Below are positions 1 through 12,342 of a DNA stretch of 64,000 bases, in pieces. This DNA is from Labyrinthula sp. Ha. Its lineage: Eukaryota; Sar; Bigyra; Labyrinthulida; Labyrinthulaceae. Each line of letters starts with the position of its first letter. The first letter of the stretch is position 1. The notes beneath the pieces were generated by a model. It had not been told where the DNA came from. It saw only the letters and a program-made list of their open reading frames with translations, and made no database searches. The translations under genes and the position numbers were made by a program. The DNA lies in contig JAALGZ010000001.1 in NCBI GenBank assembly GCA_015227615.1, positions 124,001-188,000 on the forward strand, given 5' to 3'.

Positions 1-3000
1 CTGTACAAACGAGGATGGTTTTGAGCTCATGACATCATAAACTTGGATGTGAAGGAGGAACATGGATAACAGCAGCTAAACGAGCAAAACTTATTCTTTT
101 CAAATCATACTAGCTCATCTTAACTGGTAAAGTACACAGTACAAAATTCCAGATTAAGCTTATGGAATATAAGGCCTGAAAGTATTTGTTTGCAAGTACA
201 CCAATTTTGTTGGGATTGACAAAGCGAATGTCGAGACTGTTATTACATAGTTTGGGAACCTTTGGTACTACTTTCGAGCTCAGCACCTGGCATATATAAA
301 CTTGGTTATATTAATGCCACTTTTGGCAAACAACGTTATAATTTTTACTAAGTAGATCTAATATACTTCGATTATATATAATCTTCTAAAATGTACAACC
401 ACTTTGATGGCCATGCATGTTTTAGAACAGATATAGGCTTACTAAAAAATTCTAATGCTACGAGGGCCATAGGAGAAATTTCCTTGCGACGAAGTATTAT
501 TGTGAAACTCTCAAGTTTCAAAGGATTATATCAAGTACAACAAGGAAATTCGAGAACAATAAAATGCGTTGAAAGGTTAAAAGAAACAAAAAACAGAAAT
601 AATATGGGACAAGAGTTCATATATGCGACAAAGCACCATTGAGAGTAAAAAGTTCATAGATAACATCGACAACGATGGTTTCAGTATTAGTTCCGATGAA
701 ATAACTTGCATAGTATATTGAAAACATAATTAACTAATCTACTGGGTTGAATTCTATCTATCTAGTATATTATAGAATTAAGTAGCTCTATGAATAGATT
801 CCGCTAGCAAGAAATCAAAGCTTTAATCATGTTTCTTAGCTATGATTGGGACCTTTTACTCGATCAATTTTTGTTGGCCTTCATTAAGGTTAATTGGTTC
901 CTTGGTTGTTTGTATCTCGATGTTAGTTAGTAAAAATAGTATATTTTCTGAATTATACAATTGAAACTACTATGAAACTATACGGCGCTAAGATATGATG
1001 ACTCTTTAGAGAATTTCACTATAGTGCTCGTCCGGCTTATCTTGTTAAAAATAAAATATAGTTCACAACAAAGAGCTTCACTAAGTGGATATTTAGCTCC
1101 CAGTGAATTATTAAATTAAAAGGAATAAACGAAATTTGTGTAACAAATGATCCTGATTCAAAACTAAAAGGTCTCATGCGTACAAGGAAGGAGAATAAGA
1201 TTCATAACGAACAGGTAAAAACCTGAATCTAATTAATTAATACCTTACTCTAAGCGTTAATACTCTGTGTAATTGAAACTTCTACAGCCCAAAACTAGTT
1301 AACCAGACACTACAGATGGCTTGGTCATTTATATATATTTCTAGAGTTAAAGAAGTACAACATGGTCTCTTGACCCTCTACGCACCAGGTTCGTGTCTAA
1401 TGGGAGCTAGAAGAGAAATGATAATCTTTCTTGTTTGAAACCAACTTATAGGGAATTTGTATTAAATGATTATGGCAGCTCAGTTTATTTAAATTCGAGT
1501 TAGTCAAACACTGCAGTTTGTCACGTGGAGAAAAATTTTGTTTGGTTTCATAGGGGATTTTCTAATCTTTCAGAATTGCAATATATGAAGGTTTAAGTAG
1601 TGAATTTAACTACTTACTTTCAAAAAATAACAGATCTTAATCATTGTTCCAACTGCATGCCTTATCTACATTTACAGAAATTCATGAAGAAACTATAAGA
1701 GTAAACACAGCTTAGTCATAGTTCTACTGCAAGAAACTCAAGCTAGTTAGCTTCATGTATTGGGCATTAGCTACACATGATATCATCCCTTGAATGTCTT
1801 TAACCTTCGCTATTCTTTTAATATATAACATACTCATTTTACTTTGCATCATTGTATTTAGTAACACTTATTGTAATAACTATTATACCAAAAGCACAAT
1901 TAATAATTGAAAATGTTTGATGTGGACACAAATATTTGAGATTTGTTGTTTTCTATAAAACAATGTCCTATTTCTGTCATAGATAAGGCGATACCCCTAG
2001 GTAAAAAGCAAACCCTTAATTCTCAGATTCAAATGATGTGGAAAGAATTTCAATAGCAGGAGTGTATCCACTATATACTTATATTTAGATAACGAAAGTG
2101 TAAATCCCTTTAAAAGAAAAGACATCTAGTCTTATAAAAGAAACTAATTATTCGGGTGATTGAATATACCTATATGTATATGTTGCCTTATATAATCATA
2201 TGTCTAACTCATATTCCTATAGCCTATCGAATTCAACAGGAACCGCGAGAATTCATGGTTGCATGTAACCTATTGAATTTAAAGCCAATTATTTCCATCT
2301 AAGTATTCGGTTTCTATAAAACGATTTCAAAGGGCCAGACTAAGATATCGCCAGGAATTATTTCTTAAGCATATCTGGATAAAGCTATTAACCAATACAA
2401 GTATATACACACATATGTTTATGTTTTTAAGGAGCTTAAGAGAATAAATATAGTATATGACAAATATTAAAGGACTCTAAGTAAAATTAAAATTTCTTTC
2501 CGGGGTGTTCTAGTGGTGTCACTTGCCTTGAACACAATGTCTGTTCAAACGATAAAATTTTCTACTAAAGCATGTCTTCAAATACCAATCATTGTTTTAA
2601 ATATGGTAACACGAATTACTTAATTCTTCTAGCTCTTAGCCTGATCATATCATCGCATTCATTCCAAGGTTATGGTACTTCCTAATACGAAAACTGTGTA
2701 TACATGATAAGAATAGTTACTATTGTCGCAATTGAATTATACCCGGATATTTTTGTGTTTTAAGTCATATAACTAAGGTTCTTTGTAGACTTTTCTCATA
2801 TTTTCCTAGATACATAGCTCTAGTTGATTACTTTTAAAGTATTAAAACTTAGTTTTCGATCCTTGTAGCCCAGTTTAATCATTTTTTTCAAGAGCTGCTA
2901 CTTTCATATTTTCGAAATCCAAGAAAATTTTGCAGAGATTAATTTCACTAGAGACTACAAAAAATCAGAGGTAATAGATCCATAGGTTTTACTCAAAAAA

Positions 3001-6000
3001 ATGGGTCAGTTGCCTAGAGCTGAAGCAGAGAAAGATGGGTTTCCACAGTTTCTGGATACAACTTACGTGTGTATTCAACATCTTGCGACCACTGTTAAGA
3101 ATCTTTGAAGGTATCCTCTGCTTTAGAGAATGCTATATTCTATGGCGATCAAAAATAAAAGGACAACAGAAATTCTATCTTGTGCTGAAAATGACATTTG
3201 TGCAGGAAGTTTTAGTATACAGGTACTCGAAATAAATGTTTTTAGTTAGTTTAATATTTAATACGGGTTATGAACTGCATATTGTAAAAACCTCACAACA
3301 AAAATCATCCTTCCTTATATTCGGTTGATAAAAATAACAATGTCAAAGCAAACTTAGAGTTTCAACTTTATGAAAATGAGAAAATTGTATTGATGGGGCT
3401 TGGACCTGTGATTTTTATCTAACCATTGCCAATATAAATCATGCCAATCAAACGTACCAATAGAAGCTACAGATCCGTATTACTTCAAACTATTTTGAAT
3501 AAGAGAATTGAAACATTAATTGAAAAGGAGCAGTAGATAAGTACTTAGAGCTTAGAGTAAAACTAGAAACGGGAGCTATAGTTTTGAGTTATTTTAGAAT
3601 TTAGCATGGTGGCCCATGCTAACTTTGTTTCAGTATTTAAGTGAAAAATCAAGGAGTTATTGTCGACCAGGAATATTTTAATACAAGCTAATCCAATCCA
3701 TAAAATCTCAACGTACATTACAGGATGTACGATATCTATCTATGTTAACTGTTATGACAGATCCTTCTACTTAAGAACAGGATTCATAGCCAATGACGTC
3801 CCAAAATAAATCTTACTCATTTTAGAGCAGATTGGGCAAAAAAAATATGGTATAATTATACTTCGTGATATCTCAGAAACTTTTGTCATCGTGTTTAAAA
3901 CTATAACATGAACAATATTTGGTACCACTTTTACCCAAGATAACAAACCTTTCCTTCTTAAGGTTTCCTAAAAAGAATAGTAAGAAATCAACTTACTATA
4001 AAGTATTACTTGAGGACGTTTGCTTAGCTAAAGAGTTGCTTAATTATTTCGTAGATATGAAGGAGAAATATAGATTATCAAGGGAGGAAATACATTATAT
4101 AACATTAATATAAAAAAACAAGTTTTGTTTCTACGTACATATATGCAATATTCTTTTGCTACCGGTTGTATCTCAATGGACAAAACCATGTAATGGTGCC
4201 ACGAACAGAAAATATTAGCTGGAGCATCTTCTTGCCAAGCAAAGCATTTAGGATACAGCAAAACACTTACCATTCCTCAACAAAAAGAACCATGCAGGAA
4301 CTATTCAAGAGCTTAAGAATTCGACATGCTCCAAGCAAAGATATAATCAATTCATTGATAAGTATTGGGAACACAGTTTCAGCAAGGGCAGCTCTATAGA
4401 ATAAATTTAGTAAATAGAGTGAAACATGGAATATGAAATTTGGAGAGCCACTACCTCTGGAAATCTCGCATCATTCATTTCAAAAATGATAGGCTATTGT
4501 ATACCTATGGCTTCTTCCTTTCTTGTAACATGCTATGCAAACATATAGTCATCATCCTTAGGCTGGGTAGGAATAGACTCCCCTTCATTTTCCCCAACCT
4601 TCTGGAGAGAACAAACAATAAATTATTCAAGTAGTAGAAGTACCTTTGAGAGTAACGATCTTCTTCTCATAGAGACACCAATAGAGAAGGAAACATCTAC
4701 ACTACCTTCAGTTCTAAATTTAGTTTGCTCAAACTCCAAATCCCATCGATACACAAATCTAAAGGATGTAAGAGAAGGCGATATCAATATTCCAATATCA
4801 GGCGAAGATGTCTACAATTTGACAATGGAAGTATTTCTCCATATGGGGTGAGTAAACATGAAAAGCGACTACTGGATTCCTGCTACTTAAATCCGCTGGG
4901 TGTGCGACCTCAGTGCTTCAGAGCGTTTCACCATTGGGCAGGTCACTGAACAAAATAGCAGAAGGAAGACTTAGTGGATACAGATAAAATTCATCTTAAT
5001 GATATGAAATTAGAGAACAAAGTAAACTATGTATTTCTTGAACCAGTAAGTCCCAGCCCTAGCTATAAGCTGCATCACTTCATAATATAATTCATGCAGG
5101 TTTCATGTTAAATCTTCTCGAAAGGGATAAGCATTGTCTCTTAGTAGAATAGTTTTACTAACTATGAAACTAAAATCAAGCTCAGTGTTCTGGATATAGC
5201 TATATCCATTTTCATTTACTTGTTTTCAGCTACAGCTTTTTCGTTTCTTTGCATTCATTCTTGGAGTAGCACAAGTGAGAGCTGAAATGAATCTATATAG
5301 AGAACAGGTTTAATATTTTTTAGCTATAATTTATTTATATGTTAACTCTTTTCCTATTTTTATGTATGCCTTCTTTCATCGGTTTCTAGTTTTCTTCATT
5401 GCAATGTGCATATACATCTGACAATCTTTTCATCTTTTCCTTGTCGTCTTAAGGGAAATGTATATCTGATTATCCGTTTCCTCTGTGATCCTGTGTTTCT
5501 GATATTAAACTTTAGCCTAATTAGGAGTTGTATTTTTGAAACTTAAATTAGACGACCTTAGAAATTCACTTGGCTTTAAATATATCTCTGGTTGAAGCTC
5601 TTTCAATGAACCGTGCAACCTATAATCTAGAGTACAAAGGGAAAAGAAACATTTCATATGGAGTATATATTTTGCTACTTTTCTTAATAATTACATTAAA
5701 AATATATTTTTTTTTGTTCATTTGATTTGGAGCTAGGTCAAGAATTGCAGCGGGGGCTTTGAAATCTGTTGCCACTTCACATAGAACCCAGGTCACCCAT
5801 ATTACATCCACACTTATTACCACCATTGAACTTGTTCTATTAACTAAATAATAAATATTACCAACTATTTTATCGTGAAAGCCATATCATTGGCTTGGCA
5901 GCCACTTGGGATGGGCACATTACGTGTCGTGTTGGTATCAGAAATCCCATTTTCAAATGGTAACTTCAGTTTGCAAAAGCTGGAAACTTTTATTTCAAGA

Positions 6001-6167
6001 ATTCAAGAAGAAAATTAATATATAATATAGAATCCTTAATTCTTGTTTTTTTCTTTTCCATATTCTTATCCCTAACAGCCTATAATAGTTTCTTTCTAGA
6101 AAACAGTTTAGTATAAAAGGAATCCTAATAAGAACTTGTAATATGGCATTACCACGGTACACAACTC
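1..6167. other. Long AT-rich stretch without a recognisable gene
   Basis: No frame in this stretch gives a protein I recognise. The open frames are short (about 60-80 codons), scattered over both strands and mostly without neighbours in a compatible frame. Two local exceptions are noted separately: weak coding-like frames near 3.0-5.0 kb and a tRNA-like promoter pair near 2.5 kb. Multi-exon genes with 30-nt introns would be easy to miss here by eye, so absence of a gene is not proven. Confidence 0.55.
3880..4970 (+). other. Cluster of short, coding-like frames, unrecognised
   Basis: Three or four consecutive plus-strand open frames (about 3919-4113, 4166-4399, and an overlapping one near 4645-4850) have plausible amino-acid composition, with Lys/Glu/Leu-rich stretches rather than the Phe/Ile/Tyr-rich look of random AT-rich DNA. 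They lie in different frames. A strong donor-like GTGAGT lies at about 4849. This could be a small multi-exon gene, a decayed transposon gene, or chance. I recognise no domain and propose no function. Confidence 0.15.
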
Positions 6168-6187
6168 ATGGAAAAGGAAATTATTGA
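6143..6187 (+). promoter_or_regulatory. Short upstream ORF overlapping the AIMP1-like start codon
   Basis: An ATG at 6143 opens a 14-codon frame that ends in TGA at 6187, just past and out of frame with the ATG at 6168 used by the downstream gene. If transcription starts upstream of 6143, this uORF would lower or regulate translation of the cofactor gene. The transcript start is not visible, so this is only a possibility. Confidence 0.25.
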
Positions 6188-7271
6188 ATTCGTCAAAGCT
6201 ATCCAATCATCAAAAAAATACAAGCCGCAAAAGGTTTCTAACATTGCATTCCCGCCATCCTCTGCATTATCTCAATTTCACATAAATTTTAATGTCATCG
6301 AGTCTCACTGGATAAGAATCCTTCACTCTTTTACTCTACCTCCAAGCGGACAAAAATTATATCTTTTTAACGAGCTACTTTCTCCATTAAATGCTCATTT
6401 CATAACGTCATCTTTCTTGAATGCAAAACTTCCAACATCTTTGGATTTTGCAATTTATTTCTACCTTGATTATGTACTCTCTGACACAGGCACAACAATC
6501 AAGGAACTGGGAAGTTTCAAATCGCTTCTTCGCTTTTTAAAATTTTTTCAAAACCAAACGGCTAAGAAAATTAATTACATAAGCAAGTTAAATTTATCTG
6601 TTAGCTCAACGGATAGTTTTCTTCTTCTGTTTAACAATCTAAAAGTTTCTAAGCCAAAAGTCGAAGATAAAACAAAAGTAAATGAAGCGAAAACTGTTGA
6701 AAAGAAAGTCAAGCCAGTGAACAAAGCAAAGAAAGCAGCTCCAACTCCCAGTAAAGCTTCTGATGGCCAACCTGAGATAACAAAACTAGATATTCGTGTT
6801 GGTAAAATTACGTCCATAGAAAAGCATCCAGAGAAAGATAAGTTATACGTGGAACAAATATCTTTTGGAAGTGAAGAGAGAACAATTATTTCCGGCCTTG
6901 TCGAATATTATCCTGATCCGTCAGTTCTTTTAGGTAAAAAGATAATTGCGTTGCTCAATCTTAAACCAAGACCAATGGGAGCCGTTACGTCTAACGGTTT
7001 AGTTTTGTGTGCCTCCAATGCAGGTAAATCAACCGTTGAAATAATTGAAGCCGATGAAAATGTTGCTGAAGGAACAAAAGTAACCGTTAAAGGATGTGAT
7101 GGAGAACCTTGGCCGTTTAATAAAGTTAACAAAAAAAATGTTTTAAAAAAAGTTCTGGAGAAGCTAAAGACGAACAATAAAGGAGAAGTTGAGTGGGATG
7201 GAAAGTTGTTTAGTTTTCCTGAAGGTGGAGTATGCAAGTGTAGAACGATAATGAACGGGAATGTTTCTTAA
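6168..7271 (+). CDS. AIMP1/Arc1p-like tRNA-binding cofactor (EMAP-II type)
   Basis: A 367-residue intronless frame. Residues about 60-135 form a helical region with the look of the GST-C-like docking domain found in Arc1p and related synthetase cofactors. Residues about 160-200 are a Lys/Ala/Pro-rich linker. From about 203 to 310 there is a clear tRNA-binding OB fold (ITKLDIRVGKI, then HPEKDKLYVE, then SGLVEYY and LKPRPMGAVTSNGLVLCAS). The last 55 residues match the extra EMAP-II-like C-terminal module (DGEPWPFNK). The family delivers tRNA to, or scaffolds, cytosolic aminoacyl-tRNA synthetases. I infer the same role here. The start at 6168 is the first ATG in this frame. It is tail-to-tail with the kinase gene, 93 bp apart. 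It could instead be the C-terminal part of a synthetase, but no catalytic domain is attached. Confidence 0.85.
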   Translation: MEKEIIEFVKAIQSSKKYKPQKVSNIAFPPSSALSQFHINFNVIESHWIRILHSFTLPPSGQKLYLFNELLSPLNAHFITSSFLNAKLPTSLDFAIYFYLDYVLSDTGTTIKELGSFKSLLRFLKFFQNQTAKKINYISKLNLSVSSTDSFLLLFNNLKVSKPKVEDKTKVNEAKTVEKKVKPVNKAKKAAPTPSKASDGQPEITKLDIRVGKITSIEKHPEKDKLYVEQISFGSEERTIISGLVEYYPDPSVLLGKKIIALLNLKPRPMGAVTSNGLVLCASNAGKSTVEIIEADENVAEGTKVTVKGCDGEPWPFNKVNKKNVLKKVLEKLKTNNKGEVEWDGKLFSFPEGGVCKCRTIMNGNVS

Positions 7272-7364
7272 CTTGTTTTAAACTATATACTCAACATTAG
7301 AAAGACCTTGACCAATAAGAACACGCAATATCTATGATCAACCAATAACATTTCGCGATGGAGA

Positions 7365-9899
7365 TTAAGCTTCAGCAAAAGGATCATCCCATCCCACAGG
7401 AAGCTGCTTTCTACCCACAGTACGTCCAAGAAAGCTTGAAGATGGAAAATTGTCATCCTTTTCATCCTCTGGTTCAGCACCAAACTCCTTTGAGAAATAT
7501 CTTGTGTCATCTGTGGAGTCTAAATCTGGTTCCCAAGGTGCATGCAAATGTCTCTTATGCAGTTTGTCAAAAGAAAAACCTTCAAAGAACTTTTGGTCAT
7601 TAATTTCTCCTTCGATTCTCTTAATTGGTTTAGAATTCAGCAATTGAAGAATAAAATTCTTGACAATGTCATTATCTTCTTCGTTTTGGCCAGGAATATG
7701 ATCAAAAGAAAATTTCAAATTTTTCCTTCCATCGAGAATATTCTTATAGACATATTTTTCGCCTTGAGAAGAAGAAAATGGAGTGTGTCGATGGATAACT
7801 TCGTATGTTAAAACTCCTAATGCCCAATGATCAACTGCCTTTGTATATCCCTTTCTCAAGACAATCTCAGGAGCAAGAAATTGTGTTGTCCCCACAAAAC
7901 TATACGTTCTTTTCTCAACTAATTTAGCAGATCCAAAATCAACTATCTTTAAATACCCTTGAAAATCTATCATTAAGTTCTCAGGTTTTACATCTCTGTA
8001 AATAATATTTTTTGAATGTAAATAATTTAGTGCTTCTGAAACACAAGCAATATAAAACTTTATATCGGAAAATGAAAAAAATCGTGAAATCTCTAACTGG
8101 TTATAAAGTAGAGAAAAAAACTCTCCGCCTTGAATAAACTCTAAAATAAAAAAAACAGAATAGTCATCACGAAAAGTTTTGTACATTTTTTGTATGAGAT
8201 GAAAATCTATTTTCTTGAGGATTAATCTTTCTCTTAGAATCCCTTTATGCGCATCTTTTTTTAAAAGACCCTTTTTCTTAACCTTTTTCAGAGCGTAAAC
8301 AGTTTTTAAGCCTTCATGTTGAACTATTTTCACAACTCCATGTAAACCCATTCCTAAGATTTTACCCTCTTCTAATTCTTCTTTTATCAGCTGCTTTTTT
8401 TCAATTAGAAGTTTTGTTAGTTCATATTCAATTTGTTTTTGTCTTCTTAACCAATTTCTTTTAATTTCTTGTTGTATTTTATCTTTTTGTATTTTTTTTA
8501 ATCCATCTAAGAATTTAGAAAATTTTGTTTTTTCTATTTGAAATAAAAAAGTTGAACCTTTAGAAGAAAAACTTGTTTCTGATTTTTCTGAATATCCAAG
8601 AAAAAATTCTCCTGAGTGAATGTTGAAAACATTTGATGATAAATTTCTTTTTTGCTCTTCTTGCAGTTTTCCAGTAAAACTGGACTTAAATGTTTTCATA
8701 GAAATAAAACTAGGAAAATTATTTTGCGTTAAATTTGGAACTGAACGAAACGAAGATGGTTCAGAAAGATTAAAAGTGAAACTTTTTTGCAAACCTGGTC
8801 CCCCAAGAGTCAATTTTTGTTCTTTTTCATTCGAACAGATCGTCTTTGTGGAAACAACTAACCCAGACTTGACAAAAAACAAAGAGTTTGAAACTGTTTC
8901 TTGTGAGATTATTAACTGATTATGTTTCAGTCTTATTTCAGAACACATTTCAAATAATTCTCTTCTGTTGTTGTCCGTTAAGTGTTTGAACAAGTTAACG
9001 GACTGAAAAAATCTGGTTCCATCAACTAATCGAAGAGAAGGTTGCAAATGAGGAAAAACTTGTTGAATAGCATCTGGACAAACACATAAAACTTTTGAGT
9101 CTTCTAAAGCAATAGCAGTACAAAATCTTTCTTTCAATTTATGTAAAATTTCAGTTTCACCAAAAAATTCACCTGGAAAAACATCAATATTTTGAAAATC
9201 AACTTTCTCATTTCCAAAATCTTTTAATAAAACTTTTCCTTTTATCAAAAGAAATAAACTACTTTTGATAGTATTTTTTTTTATTATCTCTTCTCCTTTA
9301 GATAATTTAAATACTATACTATTTTCAATAAGGTAATTACGTATTTTAGTTGACAGATGTTCAGATAGAACATTCTGTGAAAATGCTTCTTCTTTGTATA
9401 TCCAGTAAGCAGATTGTGCGTCGAAAACAAGAGATAAAAAGCTAAGTCGATGACAGACAAATATTTCAGAAGGTTCATTAAAATTTTGACATTCAAGATT
9501 ACGCTTTGAGTTGTATAAAAGAGAAATTACTCCAAAACAGTCTCCTGAAGATTTCACAGCTGCTGGAGAAGTTTCATCTGCTTTGAATAAGTGAAACTCA
9601 CCAGATTTAACTATATAAAAATGTTCAGGGATTGAATTTATGTGAAACAATGTTTTTCCTTTGGGGATTTTACGTAATTTAAATGTTGGGATTAACTCGT
9701 CAAGTTGTTCAGCTGTAAACCTTGATAAAGCCAGGCTTTTACGAAGAGCGGTTTGAAGAAATTGAGTAGTTTGAGGTGATTTTGCTATTTTAGGAAGCTT
9801 AAAGGAGGAAGGAAGGAGAGTTTCTTTTAATAAACTTGTATATTGGGGATTTATTCTTTTTGTTTGAAGTGCTCTTGTAATTGTCTCTTCAAGTGTCAT
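7365..9899 (-). CDS. cGMP/cyclic-nucleotide-dependent AGC protein kinase (PKG-like)
   Basis: An 844-residue intronless frame with PKG order: tandem cyclic-nucleotide-binding (CNB) domains, then an AGC kinase. CNB-A is at about 65-170, CNB-B at about 185-290, and a third, loose CNB-like region at about 310-470 carries a Ser/Phe-rich insertion. CNB-B keeps a phosphate-binding cassette (FFGE...ERFCTA). CNB-A reads CFGV instead of FGE and probably binds poorly. The kinase starts near 505 with LGMGLHGVV, Lys538 (YALKK), Asp636 (YRDVKPEN) and Asp654 (DFG), then GTTQFLAPE. An AGC C-tail follows (FFEGFSFDKL). Family role: a cytosolic Ser/Thr kinase relieved of autoinhibition by cGMP or cAMP; multi-CNB PKGs are common in alveolates and other protists. 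Which nucleotide it senses cannot be told by eye. The long CNB-kinase linker is rich in Lys/Gln/Glu and probably coiled. Confidence 0.9.
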   Translation of the reverse strand: MTLEETITRALQTKRINPQYTSLLKETLLPSSFKLPKIAKSPQTTQFLQTALRKSLALSRFTAEQLDELIPTFKLRKIPKGKTLFHINSIPEHFYIVKSGEFHLFKADETSPAAVKSSGDCFGVISLLYNSKRNLECQNFNEPSEIFVCHRLSFLSLVFDAQSAYWIYKEEAFSQNVLSEHLSTKIRNYLIENSIVFKLSKGEEIIKKNTIKSSLFLLIKGKVLLKDFGNEKVDFQNIDVFPGEFFGETEILHKLKERFCTAIALEDSKVLCVCPDAIQQVFPHLQPSLRLVDGTRFFQSVNLFKHLTDNNRRELFEMCSEIRLKHNQLIISQETVSNSLFFVKSGLVVSTKTICSNEKEQKLTLGGPGLQKSFTFNLSEPSSFRSVPNLTQNNFPSFISMKTFKSSFTGKLQEEQKRNLSSNVFNIHSGEFFLGYSEKSETSFSSKGSTFLFQIEKTKFSKFLDGLKKIQKDKIQQEIKRNWLRRQKQIEYELTKLLIEKKQLIKEELEEGKILGMGLHGVVKIVQHEGLKTVYALKKVKKKGLLKKDAHKGILRERLILKKIDFHLIQKMYKTFRDDYSVFFILEFIQGGEFFSLLYNQLEISRFFSFSDIKFYIACVSEALNYLHSKNIIYRDVKPENLMIDFQGYLKIVDFGSAKLVEKRTYSFVGTTQFLAPEIVLRKGYTKAVDHWALGVLTYEVIHRHTPFSSSQGEKYVYKNILDGRKNLKFSFDHIPGQNEEDNDIVKNFILQLLNSKPIKRIEGEINDQKFFEGFSFDKLHKRHLHAPWEPDLDSTDDTRYFSKEFGAEPEDEKDDNFPSSSFLGRTVGRKQLPVGWDDPFAEA

Positions 9900-12342
9900 G
9901 CTTTTCTTTTTATGAGTTGTTTTTTATTAAGATTCGATATAATTCCTGATCCGTGACTCCGTAACGGCTCATGGGAAAATAGTGGGAGTTCGCGGGTACG
10001 TAAAGTAGAAGAAGGTGGAGATGACGGTGGTCAAAGAATATCTACTAGTTAATACGATTAACTGTCTAAGTTCTCCTCATATTCTTCTAAGATAAGTTTT
10101 ATGTAGAGATATTACTTGAAGATAAGGAAGAAAGCTTTTTAGAGTAATGATGAGGATGTCAGATGATGCTAGTAGAACTTCTGGGTAATGGAGTGAGTGA
10201 GTGGGGGTCTCTCTAACATATCTGCCATAATTGTGAGAGTTTTGATCATGTTTTTGAATCATTACCCAAGAAACAATTCATCTGGATGTTTTTTGATATG
10301 AATCGAATCAGCGAAAGGTGATTTTTCCACAAGAAAGGCATGTTCATTCATACCTTGAACAGGTCTGAAGAAGGTAAAACTGTCCTACTTTCTTTTTTGA
10401 AGTTGGATACATGACAATATCTGCTCAATTTGAGATAACTGCAACTAGCACCATTGAACTTTGGATTGAAGTAACATTTCATAATGTTTTTTTAAGAGAT
10501 ATGAGGTAAAATTCGGGATCTGATTTGATTTGTTGATAATTTATCAATAAAAATCATGCGCAAATATGTCTTATTGAATGATTCTAATAATTTCCCTAAA
10601 AGTTTGATTAATTGTAGATAATCACTTGATTATTAATATAAGGTAGTGTCACAAGGTCCCGGGCCAAATAGCCAAAAAAATACTTTTCATTGTTGAACCG
10701 TACGACAAGCCTCAAAGAATCAGCCACATGGCTCAACCACATCCTATAACTGAGTTATTCCCTTGTCATGTGGCCAGTTTCTAAACTTTTTTTACGGTGC
10801 GGAAAATTAATAAGAAATTTTCGGCAATTTAAAGCATGCTCGCTTAGGCCATCCTTATTTTCATATTCAATTTATAATCAGAAAAAAATTAGAATCGTTT
10901 GATAAGAATAAAGTCCCAATTCTTTTGTTGATAATCAGAATGAAAACAATTATCAAATAGGTATTAATAAATCTTATCAAATCTATTGCCTAAGTACAGT
11001 AGAAGAAAAGGTAGCCAGGGATGTAATTTCTACTAAATAATGTATGTTGCACACCCCTTAAGATTACTCAAGCGAGAAAAGAGAGGACATGTGGTGTTCA
11101 TATCTTCGGAAAATGATAACTCATTTCATTGATATGTGCTATTCCCTCTATGCGCTTCATATCTTCCGTTCAATACTAGCTCCTATTCTTCGCGCTAATG
11201 GCGTAAAACTAACCAGGTAATTGAAGCAGGGAGGTGGGCATTCAGCAAGGTCGTCCACCAAAATATTCATCAATTCGATCTTAAGAAGCAGGTTCGGGTG
11301 ATGGTGTTGAGCCAGTTCAACCTTTCATGCAATAAAAGGTAAAAGATGAGGGAACTGATTATAAGTGTCTATGTGAGGCCCAATCTTCTCCTCTTAGTAG
11401 AGTTTGTAAAATGTCATAGGCTGGCATGTCTAATGTGACCGCATTTCTTAGTTGCAAATTTTCAACTTGTGTAAACTTGATGAAATATTCCATCTTAAAC
11501 GCGAAAATCGGAACAAAGGACTCTTTATATCGGAGTATAATATTGGTAGAAAAACTTTTTTAGTTTTCCCTAGATATATCCTAAACTCGGATACTCTATA
11601 TGATATTAACAGATATCTAGTGCCCAGGTTTTTCCAACCATTTCATAGCATATCGCATGAGTGAGCAGGCGTCATGACATCATAGTGCACCGGACTTCAT
11701 GTTTCTCTCCGGAGGAACAGAGATTCTTTAATCAGTATGATTGTGAAACCAATAGATTTCCATTTAATCGAGAACCTAGAATGACATTCCACTAATTACT
11801 GTATTATTACCTTATTTCGAGCATACTGAGGTGCAAATGCGCAAAATCCTCTAAATCTACGATAGAAGTCCTTAAACCTCACTTAAACTTGTTTCTAGTT
11901 CCAGGGAATAACCATTAAACTGGTTTACTAAGTCATATATTCCTCTGATAGTACGCGGAAAGGATTTCTCATGCACAGTGTAGCTTCTTCCACCTCTTGG
12001 AATTTAGAACTTTCTAGCCAACACAGGTAAGCTGCTCTGCGCATTCTATATCCGTGGCGAGGATCTAGCGCACTTCACAGATGAAAGAAAGAAGGTGTGG
12101 CCTTAGATTGAATTCAGTGTTTTTGTGTTTTGGGTAAGTGGCTAGCATGTTCAAACATGGAAAACTCGATTCGATTCCACATAGACAGGTGCATCGCCTG
12201 TGCTTCTCCCTGTTCAATGCTTAATGATAGAAATGCTAAACCTACCACTGTGCACTTCAAGAATCATTCCTGTTTTGGTAGCTAGATCTATTGAATACCC
12301 AAATATGGTATTTTCAGCACTAGAAGAAAACACATTACAATA
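9900..12342. other. Intergenic, no gene seen
   Basis: AT-rich DNA between the divergent 5' end of the kinase gene and the 3' end of the Josephin gene. Only short chance frames are present. A tRNA-like A-box/B-box pair near 12131-12178 is the only structured signal I found. Confidence 0.6.
12131..12178 (+). other. tRNA-like Pol III A-box/B-box pair (possible SINE head or tRNA relic)
   Basis: TGGGTAAGTGG at 12131 matches the A-box consensus at all but one defined position. GATTCGATTCC at 12168 matches the B-box consensus at all but one. The 37-nt spacing is acceptable for Pol III. No proper acceptor or T stem can be folded, so this is not an intact tRNA gene. A decayed tRNA-derived SINE head or chance are the alternatives. 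Confidence 0.3.

Noticed and set aside
391-642. 83-codon frame near the left edge
   Set aside because: Isolated, no recognisable domain, length expected by chance in DNA of this composition.
6575-6817. Frame antisense to the AIMP1-like gene
   Set aside because: Mirror of the Lys-rich linker (Phe-rich antisense); no domain.
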